This document shows, piece by piece, positions 17,711 through 24,992 of a stretch of DNA of 50,246 bases. The notes under the pieces are model-generated. The model saw only the letters and a program-made list of their open reading frames with translations. It was not told where the DNA came from and did no database searches. How positions within the stretch are numbered: the first letter of the stretch is position 1; each line of letters starts with the position of its first letter. Source of the stretch: Colimorpha_A sp964630635. Its GTDB lineage: Bacteria > Bacillota > Clostridia > Oscillospirales > CAG-272. The stretch spans positions 1 through 50,246 of the forward strand of contig CAZVVM010000001.1 in NCBI GenBank assembly GCA_964630635.1. The letters are read 5' to 3'. Made by a program: the position numbers and the translations under genes.

Positions 17711-18714
17711 AAACCTCTCTCCTTTGTAATTCTGATAAGGTGCGCTATCCCGGGGATGGTTTTTCCTTGCAATATTGCCATCGGTGACATCAGTGCGCCC
17801 GTTGCGATATAAAGAATATCAGTCATTTCACCGCGTTCAAGCTTCGGCAAAATATACGATGATAATACCGACGCCGAACAACCGCATCCCGAACCGCCTG
17901 CATGAACGTCCTGCCTGTCTCGGTCGTATATCATAAGTCCGCAGTCGTTATAGTTTCTTGTCATATCGTATCCATATTCAGTCATCTTTTCCGTGACGAT
18001 TGAATGACCCTCATAACCGAGGTCGCCGGTGAAAATGCCGTCAAAGTCTGTGGGCATCATTCCGGATTCGTCAAAGTAACGCTTTAAAGTATCGATCGCC
18101 GCAGGTGCCATCGCTGCGCCCATATTCGCAGGATCGTTTATGCCTTCGTCACGGATTATACCGGGGAGTAACTCGGTTATATACGCACCGTCACCCTCTC
18201 CGAGTATAAACGCCCCTGATCCTGTCACCGTCCACTGTGCTGTCGGCGGACGCTGACCGCCGTACTCAACGGGGTAACGGAATTGACGCTCGGATGAGCA
18301 GTTGTGCGACGAAGTTACGACTGCGGCAGTTTTAAGCGTATCAGCCGAATTCAGAAAGATAGTCGCTAACATAAGTCCTTCCGCCGACGTCGAACAAGCC
18401 CCGTACAGACCGAAGAAGGGGACTCCTGCGTCACTCAAACCGTAGTTTGAGCTGGAGCATTGGTTTATCAGGTCGCCCGCAAACAGTCCGTCGAGATTTT
18501 TCGGATCGGTTTTTGACTTTTTCAGCGCAAGATTCAGAGCGATATGCTGCATCTCGCTCTCGGCAAGCTCCCACGTCTTTTGACCGAACCTGTCGCTTTC
18601 GTCGTGAAAATCAAAATATCTGCCAAGCGGTCCTTCGTGCTCCTTGTTACCTACCGCGCATGCGTGACCTATTATACTCGGGCATTTTTTTACGCGAATA
18701 ATTCCTTTACGCAT
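17707..18714 (-). CDS. spoVAD: Stage V sporulation protein AD
   Basis: A 335-residue soluble, thiolase-fold-like protein that binds dipicolinic acid at the forespore membrane. Recognisable stretches are GPLGRYFDFHD, FAGDLINQC, PFFGLYGACSTSAEGLMLA, VVTSSHNCSSERQFRYPVEYG and HAGGSGCGCSA, all typical of SpoVAD. GGAGA precedes the ATG. In Bacillus the order is spoVAC-AD-AE; here the gene upstream is an unrelated oxidoreductase behind a terminator, so spoVAC is not in this unit. A sigma-G-like promoter is visible at 18740-18768, in keeping with forespore expression. Confidence 0.95.
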   Translation of the reverse strand: MRKGIIRVKKCPSIIGHACAVGNKEHEGPLGRYFDFHDESDRFGQKTWELAESEMQHIALNLALKKSKTDPKNLDGLFAGDLINQCSSSNYGLSDAGVPFFGLYGACSTSAEGLMLATIFLNSADTLKTAAVVTSSHNCSSERQFRYPVEYGGQRPPTAQWTVTGSGAFILGEGDGAYITELLPGIIRDEGINDPANMGAAMAPAAIDTLKRYFDESGMMPTDFDGIFTGDLGYEGHSIVTEKMTEYGYDMTRNYNDCGLMIYDRDRQDVHAGGSGCGCSASVLSSYILPKLERGEMTDILYIATGALMSPMAILQGKTIPGIAHLIRITKERGL

Positions 18715-18739
18715 ATTAATTCTCCAAATCAGTTTTTAA

Positions 18740-18768
18740 TAATATTTCCTGAAAAAGCACGAATATGC
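18740..18768 (-). promoter_or_regulatory. Possible sigma-G (forespore) promoter for spoVAD-AE
   Basis: On the minus strand: GCATA (18764-18768), a 17-base spacer, and AATATTA (18740-18746). This is close to the sigma-G pattern (about GNATA, then CATNNTA), with one mismatch at the first -10 base. Known spoVA operons are sigma-G dependent; the assignment here is inference. Confidence 0.55.
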
Positions 18769-18770
18769 AA

Positions 18771-18798
18771 AAAAACAAGGACCGAAGTCCTTGTTTTT
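18771..18798 (-). terminator. Terminator of the Gfo/Idh/MocA gene
   Basis: A perfect 12-bp stem, AAAAACAAGGAC and GTCCTTGTTTTT, with a 4-base loop (TTCG on the minus strand) and a long T run on that strand. It insulates spoVAD from the upstream oxidoreductase gene. Confidence 0.9.
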
Positions 18799-18811
18799 GA
18801 TTGTGTTTTTA

Positions 18812-20008
18812 TTAAAGAACCCACTTACCTCTGGTAAAGTCGGGAACTGCAACGGGCGCGGAGCCGTTAGCAATCGACTGCTCGGAAAGAGCGGTGATCG
18901 ACATCCAGGTAGCGGCGTCGTAAACGTTGACGGGCATTTCCTTGCCTTCGCGCAGGCAGTCGAAGAAGGTGTTGAACTCAAGCCAGTCCATACCGTCGTG
19001 ACCGCCCTGAACGCCCTCGGTGAGGTATTTCTTCCATACGGGATGGTCGTACTGTTCCTCGTATTCCTTTGCGTTTCCGTTACAGTTAGCTCTCCAAGCC
19101 CATTCGCGGTCGATATCTTCTTTTCTGTCAAGGAATACCGAGTCGGTGCATTCCTCATACATACCCTTTGTTCCGCGAACGGTAAATCCACGGCTGTAAT
19201 AGCGGGGAAGAGTGGTATCGAGGGTAAGAACTATCGTCTCGCCGTGAGCACACTTAAGAACGGTCGTAACGACGTCGCCCTGCTGGAAGGTCGCGTTCAT
19301 AAGCGCGGTATCGTCGCTCTTCTTGTCAGCGATGTACTGCTTAAGTCCCGCTGCCTTCGACGAGGTCGAGGTGAGGGATATGATTCTGTTACCGTTATTG
19401 ATCTTAAGAAGCTTTGCAATCGGGCCGAGCTCGTGAGTCGGATAGTTTTCGCAGTTGCGATTTAAGTAGTTACGGAGACGGTAGTGACGATCGTCGTTAC
19501 CGAATGCAACCTCGTGACGGAGGTCGTGTGCGTAACAGCCCGAGCAGTGAACGATCTCACCGAGAAGTCCTTGCTCAACCATATTGAGGGTCATCATTTC
19601 GCGTCTGCCGAAGCAGCAGTTTTCGAGGAACATAAAGGGAACTCCGGTCTGCTCCTGCGTTTCAACGAGCTTCCAGCAGTCCTTGAGAGAATATGCGCCG
19701 CCAACCTCAAGAGCGGTGGGCTTTCCTGCCTTCATAGCGTAAACTGCGGGATCGATATGTGCTTCCCAAGCGGTGAGAACGAGAACGACGTCTACGTTTT
19801 CGTCGTCGATAAGCTGCTTGTAGTCGGTATAAGTAGCGGGGCGTACTCCGCACTTGTCCTCAACTGCTTTAGCAGCTCTTTCAATTCTGTCCTCATAAAG
19901 GTCGCAAACAGCGGTGACGGTTACGTCGTGGCAATGAAGGACGACGCTCGTAAGAAGACTGTATCCTCTGTTACCGAGACCGATTACACCTGCACGAATG
20001 TTTTGCAT
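18812..20008 (-). CDS. Gfo/Idh/MocA-family oxidoreductase
   Basis: A 398-residue NAD(P)-dependent dehydrogenase of sugars, inositols or related compounds. The N-terminal Rossmann fold reads RAGVIGLGNRGYSLL and ends with VTAVCDLYEDRIERA. A dinucleotide-contact EVGGAYSLKDCW motif near residue 100 is the counterpart of the family EKP motif, and here the Lys-Pro is replaced. The C-terminal half has the beta-sheet substrate domain, with HELGPIAKLLKINNGNR near residue 190 in place of the usual substrate-binding H-x-x-D stretch. The length fits the subgroup that includes glycan-cleaving members, but the substrate is unknown. GGAGGA precedes the ATG. It is divergent from an AraC-type activator that is its probable regulator. 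Confidence 0.88.
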   Translation of the reverse strand: MQNIRAGVIGLGNRGYSLLTSVVLHCHDVTVTAVCDLYEDRIERAAKAVEDKCGVRPATYTDYKQLIDDENVDVVLVLTAWEAHIDPAVYAMKAGKPTALEVGGAYSLKDCWKLVETQEQTGVPFMFLENCCFGRREMMTLNMVEQGLLGEIVHCSGCYAHDLRHEVAFGNDDRHYRLRNYLNRNCENYPTHELGPIAKLLKINNGNRIISLTSTSSKAAGLKQYIADKKSDDTALMNATFQQGDVVTTVLKCAHGETIVLTLDTTLPRYYSRGFTVRGTKGMYEECTDSVFLDRKEDIDREWAWRANCNGNAKEYEEQYDHPVWKKYLTEGVQGGHDGMDWLEFNTFFDCLREGKEMPVNVYDAATWMSITALSEQSIANGSAPVAVPDFTRGKWVL

Positions 20009-20058
20009 TGTTTTTTCCTCCGAAAGTATTTACAAAATTAAAAATATATGCTAAAACT

Positions 20059-20087
20059 ATAATACTATATCTTTTTTGAAATGTAAA
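20059..20087 (-). promoter_or_regulatory. Promoter for the Gfo/Idh/MocA gene
   Basis: On the minus strand: TTTACA (20082-20087), 17 bases, then TATTAT (20059-20064). It lies inside the 124-base space shared with the divergent AraC regulator gene. Confidence 0.7.
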
Positions 20088-20132
20088 TGTGATTTAAGAC
20101 ACAAAATGTATAAATTCAGACACGGAGACGCT

Positions 20133-20969
20133 ATGGAATATCAATTTATACCCGTTAATCGCCTTATATCGATCGACGGATTTGTGTCCTGCTTTGAGAG
20201 AAGTATGGACGATCATTACGTTTTCACGGGAGAAATGCACGATTTTTGGGAGGTTATGTACGTTGAGGATGGACGCATCTGCGTCAGTGCCGACGAGAAC
20301 GTGTTGAACCTCAACGCAAACGACATAATTTTCCATAAGCCGATGGCGCTTCACAAATTCTATACAGAGGGAAAAGCGAAGATATTCGTCATATCCTTTT
20401 CGCTGTCGGGACAGTTGAAAAAGAAGCTTGAAGACAGTTCAATGACGCTTTCTCTGCGCCAGAAGGAAATGCTCTACGGCATAATATCTCTTCTTCGGGA
20501 AAGCTCTGACGAAACCGATTATGATTATACCGAGTATAGCCATATTCTTGACGGCGAGCCGTTAATTTGCCAGCAAATAGCGTCGCTTTGCGAGAACCTG
20601 TTCGTTTCACTGTCAAGGGATAATACGCCGATAGTTGACCACCCGAGAAGCTTTGAGACTGATATGTTCAGAAACGCGGTTCTTCTGATGGATGAAAATA
20701 TTTACGACTGGATAAGCGCGGAGGATATTGCTAAAAAGCTGAACATAAGCGTGTCGTATCTTAAGAAGATCTTTTCTAAATATGCAGGTCTCGGAATACA
20801 CAAGTATTTTCTTAAATCAAAAATAACGCTTGCTTGCCGTTTGCTCCGGCGCGGAATGAGCGTCTGCGAGGTCTCGGAGAAGCTGTCGTTCAGCAGTCAT
20901 AACTATTTCAGTACCGTCTTCAAGCGTGAGACGGGACGTCTTCCGTCGGAGTTCAGAAAAGAAAAATAA
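20133..20969 (+). CDS. AraC-family transcriptional regulator
   Basis: A 278-residue regulator. An N-terminal cupin-like ligand domain (FTGEMHDFWEVMYVEDGRI through FHKPMALHKFYTEG) is followed by two C-terminal helix-turn-helix motifs: ISAEDIAKKLNISVSYLKKIF, with a second one in CEVSEKLSFSSHNYFSTVFKRETG ending in LPSEFRKE, the classic AraC ending. The ATG at 20133 is chosen because GGAGA lies four bases upstream; an ATG at 20076 lacks a ribosome site. It is divergent from the Gfo/Idh/MocA gene and most likely controls it in response to a sugar or related ligand (inference from arrangement). Confidence 0.9.
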   Translation: MEYQFIPVNRLISIDGFVSCFERSMDDHYVFTGEMHDFWEVMYVEDGRICVSADENVLNLNANDIIFHKPMALHKFYTEGKAKIFVISFSLSGQLKKKLEDSSMTLSLRQKEMLYGIISLLRESSDETDYDYTEYSHILDGEPLICQQIASLCENLFVSLSRDNTPIVDHPRSFETDMFRNAVLLMDENIYDWISAEDIAKKLNISVSYLKKIFSKYAGLGIHKYFLKSKITLACRLLRRGMSVCEVSEKLSFSSHNYFSTVFKRETGRLPSEFRKEK

Positions 20970-20990
20970 CAGCCGATATCAGCTGTTATT
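20965..20990. terminator. Bidirectional hairpin shared by the AraC and DUF3006 genes
   Basis: A 9-bp inverted repeat, AATAACAGC and GCTGTTATT, with an 8-base loop. The AraC stop codon lies in the left arm and the minus-strand DUF3006 stop codon in the right arm. A-rich bases on the left and T-rich bases on the right make it weak but plausible in both directions. Confidence 0.65.
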
Positions 20991-21189
20991 TGTTCTTCAG
21001 TCGTTCTAAAAGACTTTTAACTTTTGATTCTTTCTCCTCGCGCAGATCGGGGCGTATAACGAAGCTCGCTTCGAGCACGTCGCGTTCATTTACATCGGGT
21101 AGAGAAGAAAGCGGTATATTGTAGGTGTTCTCGTTTTCGTCAACGCATACTGCATAAGACCCCTCAATGCGGTCAACCGTAAGAATAAT
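20986..21189 (-). CDS. DUF3006-family small protein, atypical start codon
   Basis: A small minus-strand frame of 67 residues (66 from the next codon). It translates as ILTVDRIEGSYAVCVDENENT, IPLSSLPDVNERDVLEASF and an acidic/basic C-terminal helix ending in LLERLKNK. The VDRIEGxYAV start and the IPLSxLP motif are the hallmark of the DUF3006 family, whose function is unknown. No ATG, GTG or TTG exists in frame after the upstream stop. The frame opens with two ATT codons (21189 and 21186), and a good AGGGAG ribosome site lies 9 to 12 bases upstream. Either ATT is used, or one base differs from the real start codon. Similar genes often sit alone or near peptidase or beta-lactamase-like genes. 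Confidence 0.72.
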   Translation of the reverse strand: MILTVDRIEGSYAVCVDENENTYNIPLSSLPDVNERDVLEASFVIRPDLREEKESKVKSLLERLKNK

Positions 21190-21203
21190 ATGTCTTCACT
21201 CCC

Positions 21204-21232
21204 TTGAAAAAAATTTTAATGTATGTTATAAT
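21204..21232 (+). promoter_or_regulatory. Promoter for ligA-obgE
   Basis: TTGAAA (21204-21209), a 17-base spacer, and TATAAT (21227-21232), with a T-rich stretch following. The -35 box overlaps the ribosome-site region of the divergent DUF3006 gene. Confidence 0.78.
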
Positions 21233-21284
21233 ACTATTATATCAGCGTTTTAATTGCTTGTCAATAATCATCAGGCGGTAAGTT

Positions 21285-23249
21285 ATGAACAACATCAAAT
21301 CTGAAATAGATAACTTGAGAAAAACTCTCGAATATCATTCCTATAAATATTACGTCGAGGACAGCCCCGAAATTTCGGACTTTGAATACGACGCTCTTTT
21401 CCGCCGTCTTCAGAATCTTGAAAAGGAGCATCCGAAATTTGACGATCCGAATTCCCCTACGAAGCGAGTCGGCGGTGTAGCGCTCGATAAGTTTGAAAAG
21501 GTAACACATACAGTTCCGCTTGGAAGTCTATCCGACGTTTTCTCATTTGAAGAGCTGAAGGCGTTTATGTCGGATAAGGAAAACGACGAGTTTTCGGTTG
21601 AAGCAAAGATAGACGGACTTTCCGTCGCTCTCCGTTATGAAAACGGTGTGCTTGTCCGCGGTGCTACGCGCGGCAACGGCGTTGTTGGCGAGGACGTGAC
21701 CTCAAACATCAGAACTATCCGCAGTATTCCGCTTACTATTCCGTACACTGGAATACTTGAAGTGCGCGGCGAGGTTTATCTGCCACGCGCAAATTTTGAA
21801 AAGCTCAACAAAAAGCGCGAAGAGAAGGGCGAAGCGTTATTTGCTAACCCCCGTAACGCGGCGGCAGGATCGCTTCGTCAGCTTGATTCGAAGATTGCGG
21901 CAGAGCGCGGTCTTGATATTTTCATTTTCAACCTGCAATACTGTGATAAGACCTTTGAAAAGCACGACGAATCGCTTGAATTTATCCGCGATCAGGGCTT
22001 CAAGGTCATTCCGCTTATTAAGACACTAAAAGGAAGCGACGCAGTATGCGAAATGATAAAGCATATCGGCGAGCTTCGTGACGAGCTTGCATACGATATC
22101 GACGGCGCAGTCGTTAAGGAAAATCTCCTTTCGCGCCGAGTCGAGCTTGGTGAGACCGCAAATACGCCTAAATGGGCGGTTGCGTATAAATATCCGCCCG
22201 AAAGAAAGCTTACAAAGCTTACAGATATCGTTATTCAGGTTGGAAGAACGGGCGCGCTCACGCCTAACGCAGTTCTTTCTCCCGTCCGTCTTGCAGGAAC
22301 GACCGTAAGCCGAGCAACACTTCATAATATCGACTTTATAACCGAGAAGGATATTCGCATCGGCGACAGCGTTTACGTTCAAAAGGCAGGAGATATTATT
22401 CCCGAGGTCGTTTCTGTTGAGACGAAGGACAGAAACGGAACAGAAGCACCGTATCAAATGCCGAAGACCTGCCCGTCCTGCGGCGAACCGGTCTCACGCG
22501 ACCCCGACGAAGCCGTCGTTCGCTGTACTAACGTAAGCTGTCCTGCGCAGATCGTGCGTACGATCTCCTACTTTGCTTCGCGTCCCGCGATGAACATTGA
22601 CGGTCTCGGTGAAGCGGTCGTAACTCTGCTTATTGACAACGAGCTTGTTAAAAACGTAGCTGATATTTATTATCTTGATCCTTCTGAAATCGCAAAGCTC
22701 GAAAGAATGGGCGAGAAATCGGCAGAAAACCTTATCGCGGCAATTAACGAATCAAAAACGCGCGGCGCAGACCGACTGCTTTCGGCATTCGGTATCCGTC
22801 AGGTCGGTGAAAAGGCGGCGAAGAATATTGTAAACGTCTATCCCGATATTGATGTGCTTTTCGATCTTACCGCAGAGCAGCTTGCCGAGGTGGATGATAT
22901 AGGAATGATAACGGCTAACAGTATAGTCGAGTTCTTTTCACACCCCGATACGAGAGTATTGATCGACCGTCTCAAAGCCGCCGGCGTTGTGACCGTTAAG
23001 GAAAAGGTATTAAAGGGAAGTAAGCTTGAAGGGATGACCTTCGTGCTTACGGGAACGCTTCCTTCGATGTCTCGCGCAGATGCCTCCGCCCTCATTGAGG
23101 AAAACGGCGGGAAGACCGCTTCTTCGGTCTCCAAGAAAACGACCTACGTCGTAGCAGGTGCCGAAGCCGGCTCAAAGCTTACGAAAGCAGAATCGCTGGG
23201 CGTAACAGTCATCGACGAAGAGGGACTACTAAAACTCATAAACGAATGA
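21285..23249 (+). CDS. ligA: NAD-dependent DNA ligase
   Basis: A 654-residue replicative ligase that seals nicks using NAD. Domain order: the NAD-binding Ia region (residues 1-70, with YYVEDSPEISDFEYD), the adenylation domain with nucleophile Lys108 in EAKIDGLSV, the OB fold (VGRTGALTPNAVLSPV), and a four-cysteine zinc finger beginning CPSC at 396-399. A helix-hairpin-helix region follows (SAFGIRQVGEKAAKNI), then a BRCT domain from about 580 to the end (EGMTFVLTGTLPSMSR). All expected domains are present and in order. It is followed by obgE with overlapping ribosome-site signals, so the two form an operon. Confidence 0.97.
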   Translation: MNNIKSEIDNLRKTLEYHSYKYYVEDSPEISDFEYDALFRRLQNLEKEHPKFDDPNSPTKRVGGVALDKFEKVTHTVPLGSLSDVFSFEELKAFMSDKENDEFSVEAKIDGLSVALRYENGVLVRGATRGNGVVGEDVTSNIRTIRSIPLTIPYTGILEVRGEVYLPRANFEKLNKKREEKGEALFANPRNAAAGSLRQLDSKIAAERGLDIFIFNLQYCDKTFEKHDESLEFIRDQGFKVIPLIKTLKGSDAVCEMIKHIGELRDELAYDIDGAVVKENLLSRRVELGETANTPKWAVAYKYPPERKLTKLTDIVIQVGRTGALTPNAVLSPVRLAGTTVSRATLHNIDFITEKDIRIGDSVYVQKAGDIIPEVVSVETKDRNGTEAPYQMPKTCPSCGEPVSRDPDEAVVRCTNVSCPAQIVRTISYFASRPAMNIDGLGEAVVTLLIDNELVKNVADIYYLDPSEIAKLERMGEKSAENLIAAINESKTRGADRLLSAFGIRQVGEKAAKNIVNVYPDIDVLFDLTAEQLAEVDDIGMITANSIVEFFSHPDTRVLIDRLKAAGVVTVKEKVLKGSKLEGMTFVLTGTLPSMSRADASALIEENGGKTASSVSKKTTYVVAGAEAGSKLTKAESLGVTVIDEEGLLKLINE

Positions 23250-23259
23250 GGTGATATTC

Positions 23260-24537
23260 TTGATCACAGATTATGTAAAGGTTTACGTGAAAGCAGGTAA
23301 CGGCGGTAACGGCGCGGTTAGCTTTCATAGAGAAAAATACGTTTCCCACGGCGGTCCCGACGGCGGTGACGGCGGACACGGCGGAAACATAATTCTCCGT
23401 ATTGAAAACGGAGATAACACACTTTTAAAGTACAAATACCGTCATAAGTTCATCGCCGAAAACGGCGGAAACGGTATGACTAATAAGCTCCACGGCGCAA
23501 ACGGCGAGGATATTATTCTTCCCGTTCCGCCCGGAACGGTTGTCAAGGACGCGGAAAGCGGCAAAATTATCGTCGATATGTCGGAGCGAGACGATTTCGT
23601 CCTTTGTAAAGGCGGAAAAGGCGGTTGGGGAAACAGACATTTTGCAACCCCGACAAGACAGATACCGCGTTTTGCCAAAAGCGGTCTTAAGGGTGAGGAA
23701 AGGGAAGTCATCTTCGAGCTTAAAATGCTTGCGGACGTTGCCCTTATCGGCTTGCCTAACGTCGGTAAATCTTCGCTTCTTTCAGCGATCAGCGCCGCAA
23801 CGCCGAAAATTGCCGATTACGACTTTACAACGCTTTCTCCGAATCTCGGCGTAGTAAAGGTCGACGGCGGTAAGGGCTTCGTATGTGCCGATATTCCCGG
23901 ACTCATCGAGGGCGCGTCTGACGGAAAGGGACTCGGTCACAGCTTCCTGCGTCACATCGACAGATGCCGCGTTATGCTTCACCTCGTTGACGTTGACGCT
24001 GACTGCGAGCGCGACCCGAGAGAGGATATTGAGCTTATTAACCGCGAGCTTGAGCAGTATAGCCCCGAGCTTGCAACACGTCCGCAGATAATAGTCGGAA
24101 ACAAGTTTGATTCGTCGCTTGCAGAATACAACGAGCACGTTAGCGACCTTGAAGCTTACTGCAAGGAAAAGGATTTGACTCTCTTCTTCATTTCCGCATT
24201 GACGGGCGAGAACGTAAAGGTGCTTATAAAGCACGTTTCCCGTATGCTGAACGATCTGCCGCCTCTCACCATATTCGAGCCCGATTATATCGAAGCCGAA
24301 GATGATGACGGCGAATTCGATGAGCTTGAAATCTATCGTGACGGCAAGGTTTACGTTTGCGAATCCGAGTGGCTCTGGCGTCTTGTCGGCCGAGTTAATT
24401 TCGAGGACAGAGATTCTCTCAACTACTTCCAGAGAATGCTCCGCATTAACGGAATTATCGAGAAGCTTGAAGAAGCGGGTGTAACCGACGGCGATACAGT
24501 CCGTATGTACGATTTCGAATTTGACTTCGTAAAGTAA
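23260..24537 (+). CDS. obgE: GTPase Obg/CgtA
   Basis: A 425-residue ribosome-associated GTPase involved in 50S maturation and stress response. Order: the glycine-rich Obg domain (ITDYVKVYVKAGNGGNGAV, then FHREKYVSHGGPDGGDGG), the G domain with G1 GLPNVGKSSLL, G3 DIPGLIEGAS and G4 NKFD, and a C-terminal OCT domain ending in VRMYDFEFDF. I choose TTG at 23260 because GAGGTG lies six bases upstream and the N-terminus then fits the family; the GTG at 23251 is part of that ribosome site. It follows ligA directly. Confidence 0.93.
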   Translation: MITDYVKVYVKAGNGGNGAVSFHREKYVSHGGPDGGDGGHGGNIILRIENGDNTLLKYKYRHKFIAENGGNGMTNKLHGANGEDIILPVPPGTVVKDAESGKIIVDMSERDDFVLCKGGKGGWGNRHFATPTRQIPRFAKSGLKGEEREVIFELKMLADVALIGLPNVGKSSLLSAISAATPKIADYDFTTLSPNLGVVKVDGGKGFVCADIPGLIEGASDGKGLGHSFLRHIDRCRVMLHLVDVDADCERDPREDIELINRELEQYSPELATRPQIIVGNKFDSSLAEYNEHVSDLEAYCKEKDLTLFFISALTGENVKVLIKHVSRMLNDLPPLTIFEPDYIEAEDDDGEFDELEIYRDGKVYVCESEWLWRLVGRVNFEDRDSLNYFQRMLRINGIIEKLEEAGVTDGDTVRMYDFEFDFVK

Positions 24538-24596
24538 CCTATTTTCTCCTATCTTTACATAAAATGTTAAAGAAATGTAAACATAGGAAAAAGTAC

Positions 24597-24625
24597 TTGC
24601 ATTTTGCCTTTATACAAGGTATAAT
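24597..24625 (+). promoter_or_regulatory. Promoter for groESL
   Basis: TTGCAT (24597-24602), 17 bases, TATAAT (24620-24625). Transcription would start near 24632, immediately before the CIRCE element. Confidence 0.85.
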
Positions 24626-24637
24626 TTCTATTGTGTG

Positions 24638-24664
24638 TTAGCACTCACAAGCTTTGAGTGCTAA
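24638..24664 (+). promoter_or_regulatory. CIRCE element (HrcA operator)
   Basis: A perfect match to the CIRCE consensus: TTAGCACTC at 24638-24646, a 9-base spacer, and GAGTGCTAA at 24656-24664. HrcA binds this DNA hairpin and represses groESL (and often hrcA-grpE-dnaKJ) until heat or unfolded proteins titrate GroEL away. It lies just downstream of the predicted start site, in the usual place. hrcA itself is not in the window. Confidence 0.98.
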
Positions 24665-24690
24665 AATATATCATTTCGGAGGAAATAATT

Positions 24691-24978
24691 ATGACTATCA
24701 AACCGCTATTCGACCGTGTTGTTGTTAAGTCGGTCGAAGCAGAGGAAACAACGAAGAGCGGAATCCTTCTTGCAGGAACTGCAAAGGAGAAGCCGCAGAT
24801 ATGCGAGGTAATTGCTGTCGGTCCCGGCGGACTCGTTGACGGCAAGGACGTCGTTATGACCGTTAAGGTCGGCGACAAGGTTATCACGAGCAAATATTCC
24901 GGAACCGAGGTCAAGTGCGACGGTCAGGAATATACTATTGTAAAACAGGGCGACATTCTCGCAGTTGTTGAGGATTAA
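24691..24978 (+). CDS. groES: Co-chaperonin GroES
   Basis: A 95-residue co-chaperonin that caps GroEL. The start reads MTIKPLFDRVVVKSVEAEE, followed by the mobile loop TTKSGILLAGTAKEKPQ, and the chain ends VKQGDILAVVED, all as in the family. The ATG at 24691 follows GGAGGA by seven bases; an earlier ATG at 24658 lies inside the CIRCE element and is rejected. The spacing to groEL is 14 bases. Regulation is by HrcA through the CIRCE box. Confidence 0.98.
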   Translation: MTIKPLFDRVVVKSVEAEETTKSGILLAGTAKEKPQICEVIAVGPGGLVDGKDVVMTVKVGDKVITSKYSGTEVKCDGQEYTIVKQGDILAVVED

Positions 24979-24992
24979 GGAGGCATATAACG

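Noticed and set aside
18826..18845. A second copy of the his operator half-sites (TTACC and GGTAA close together)
   Set aside because: It lies in the C-terminal coding sequence of the Gfo/Idh/MocA gene, has a different spacing, and is not near a promoter.
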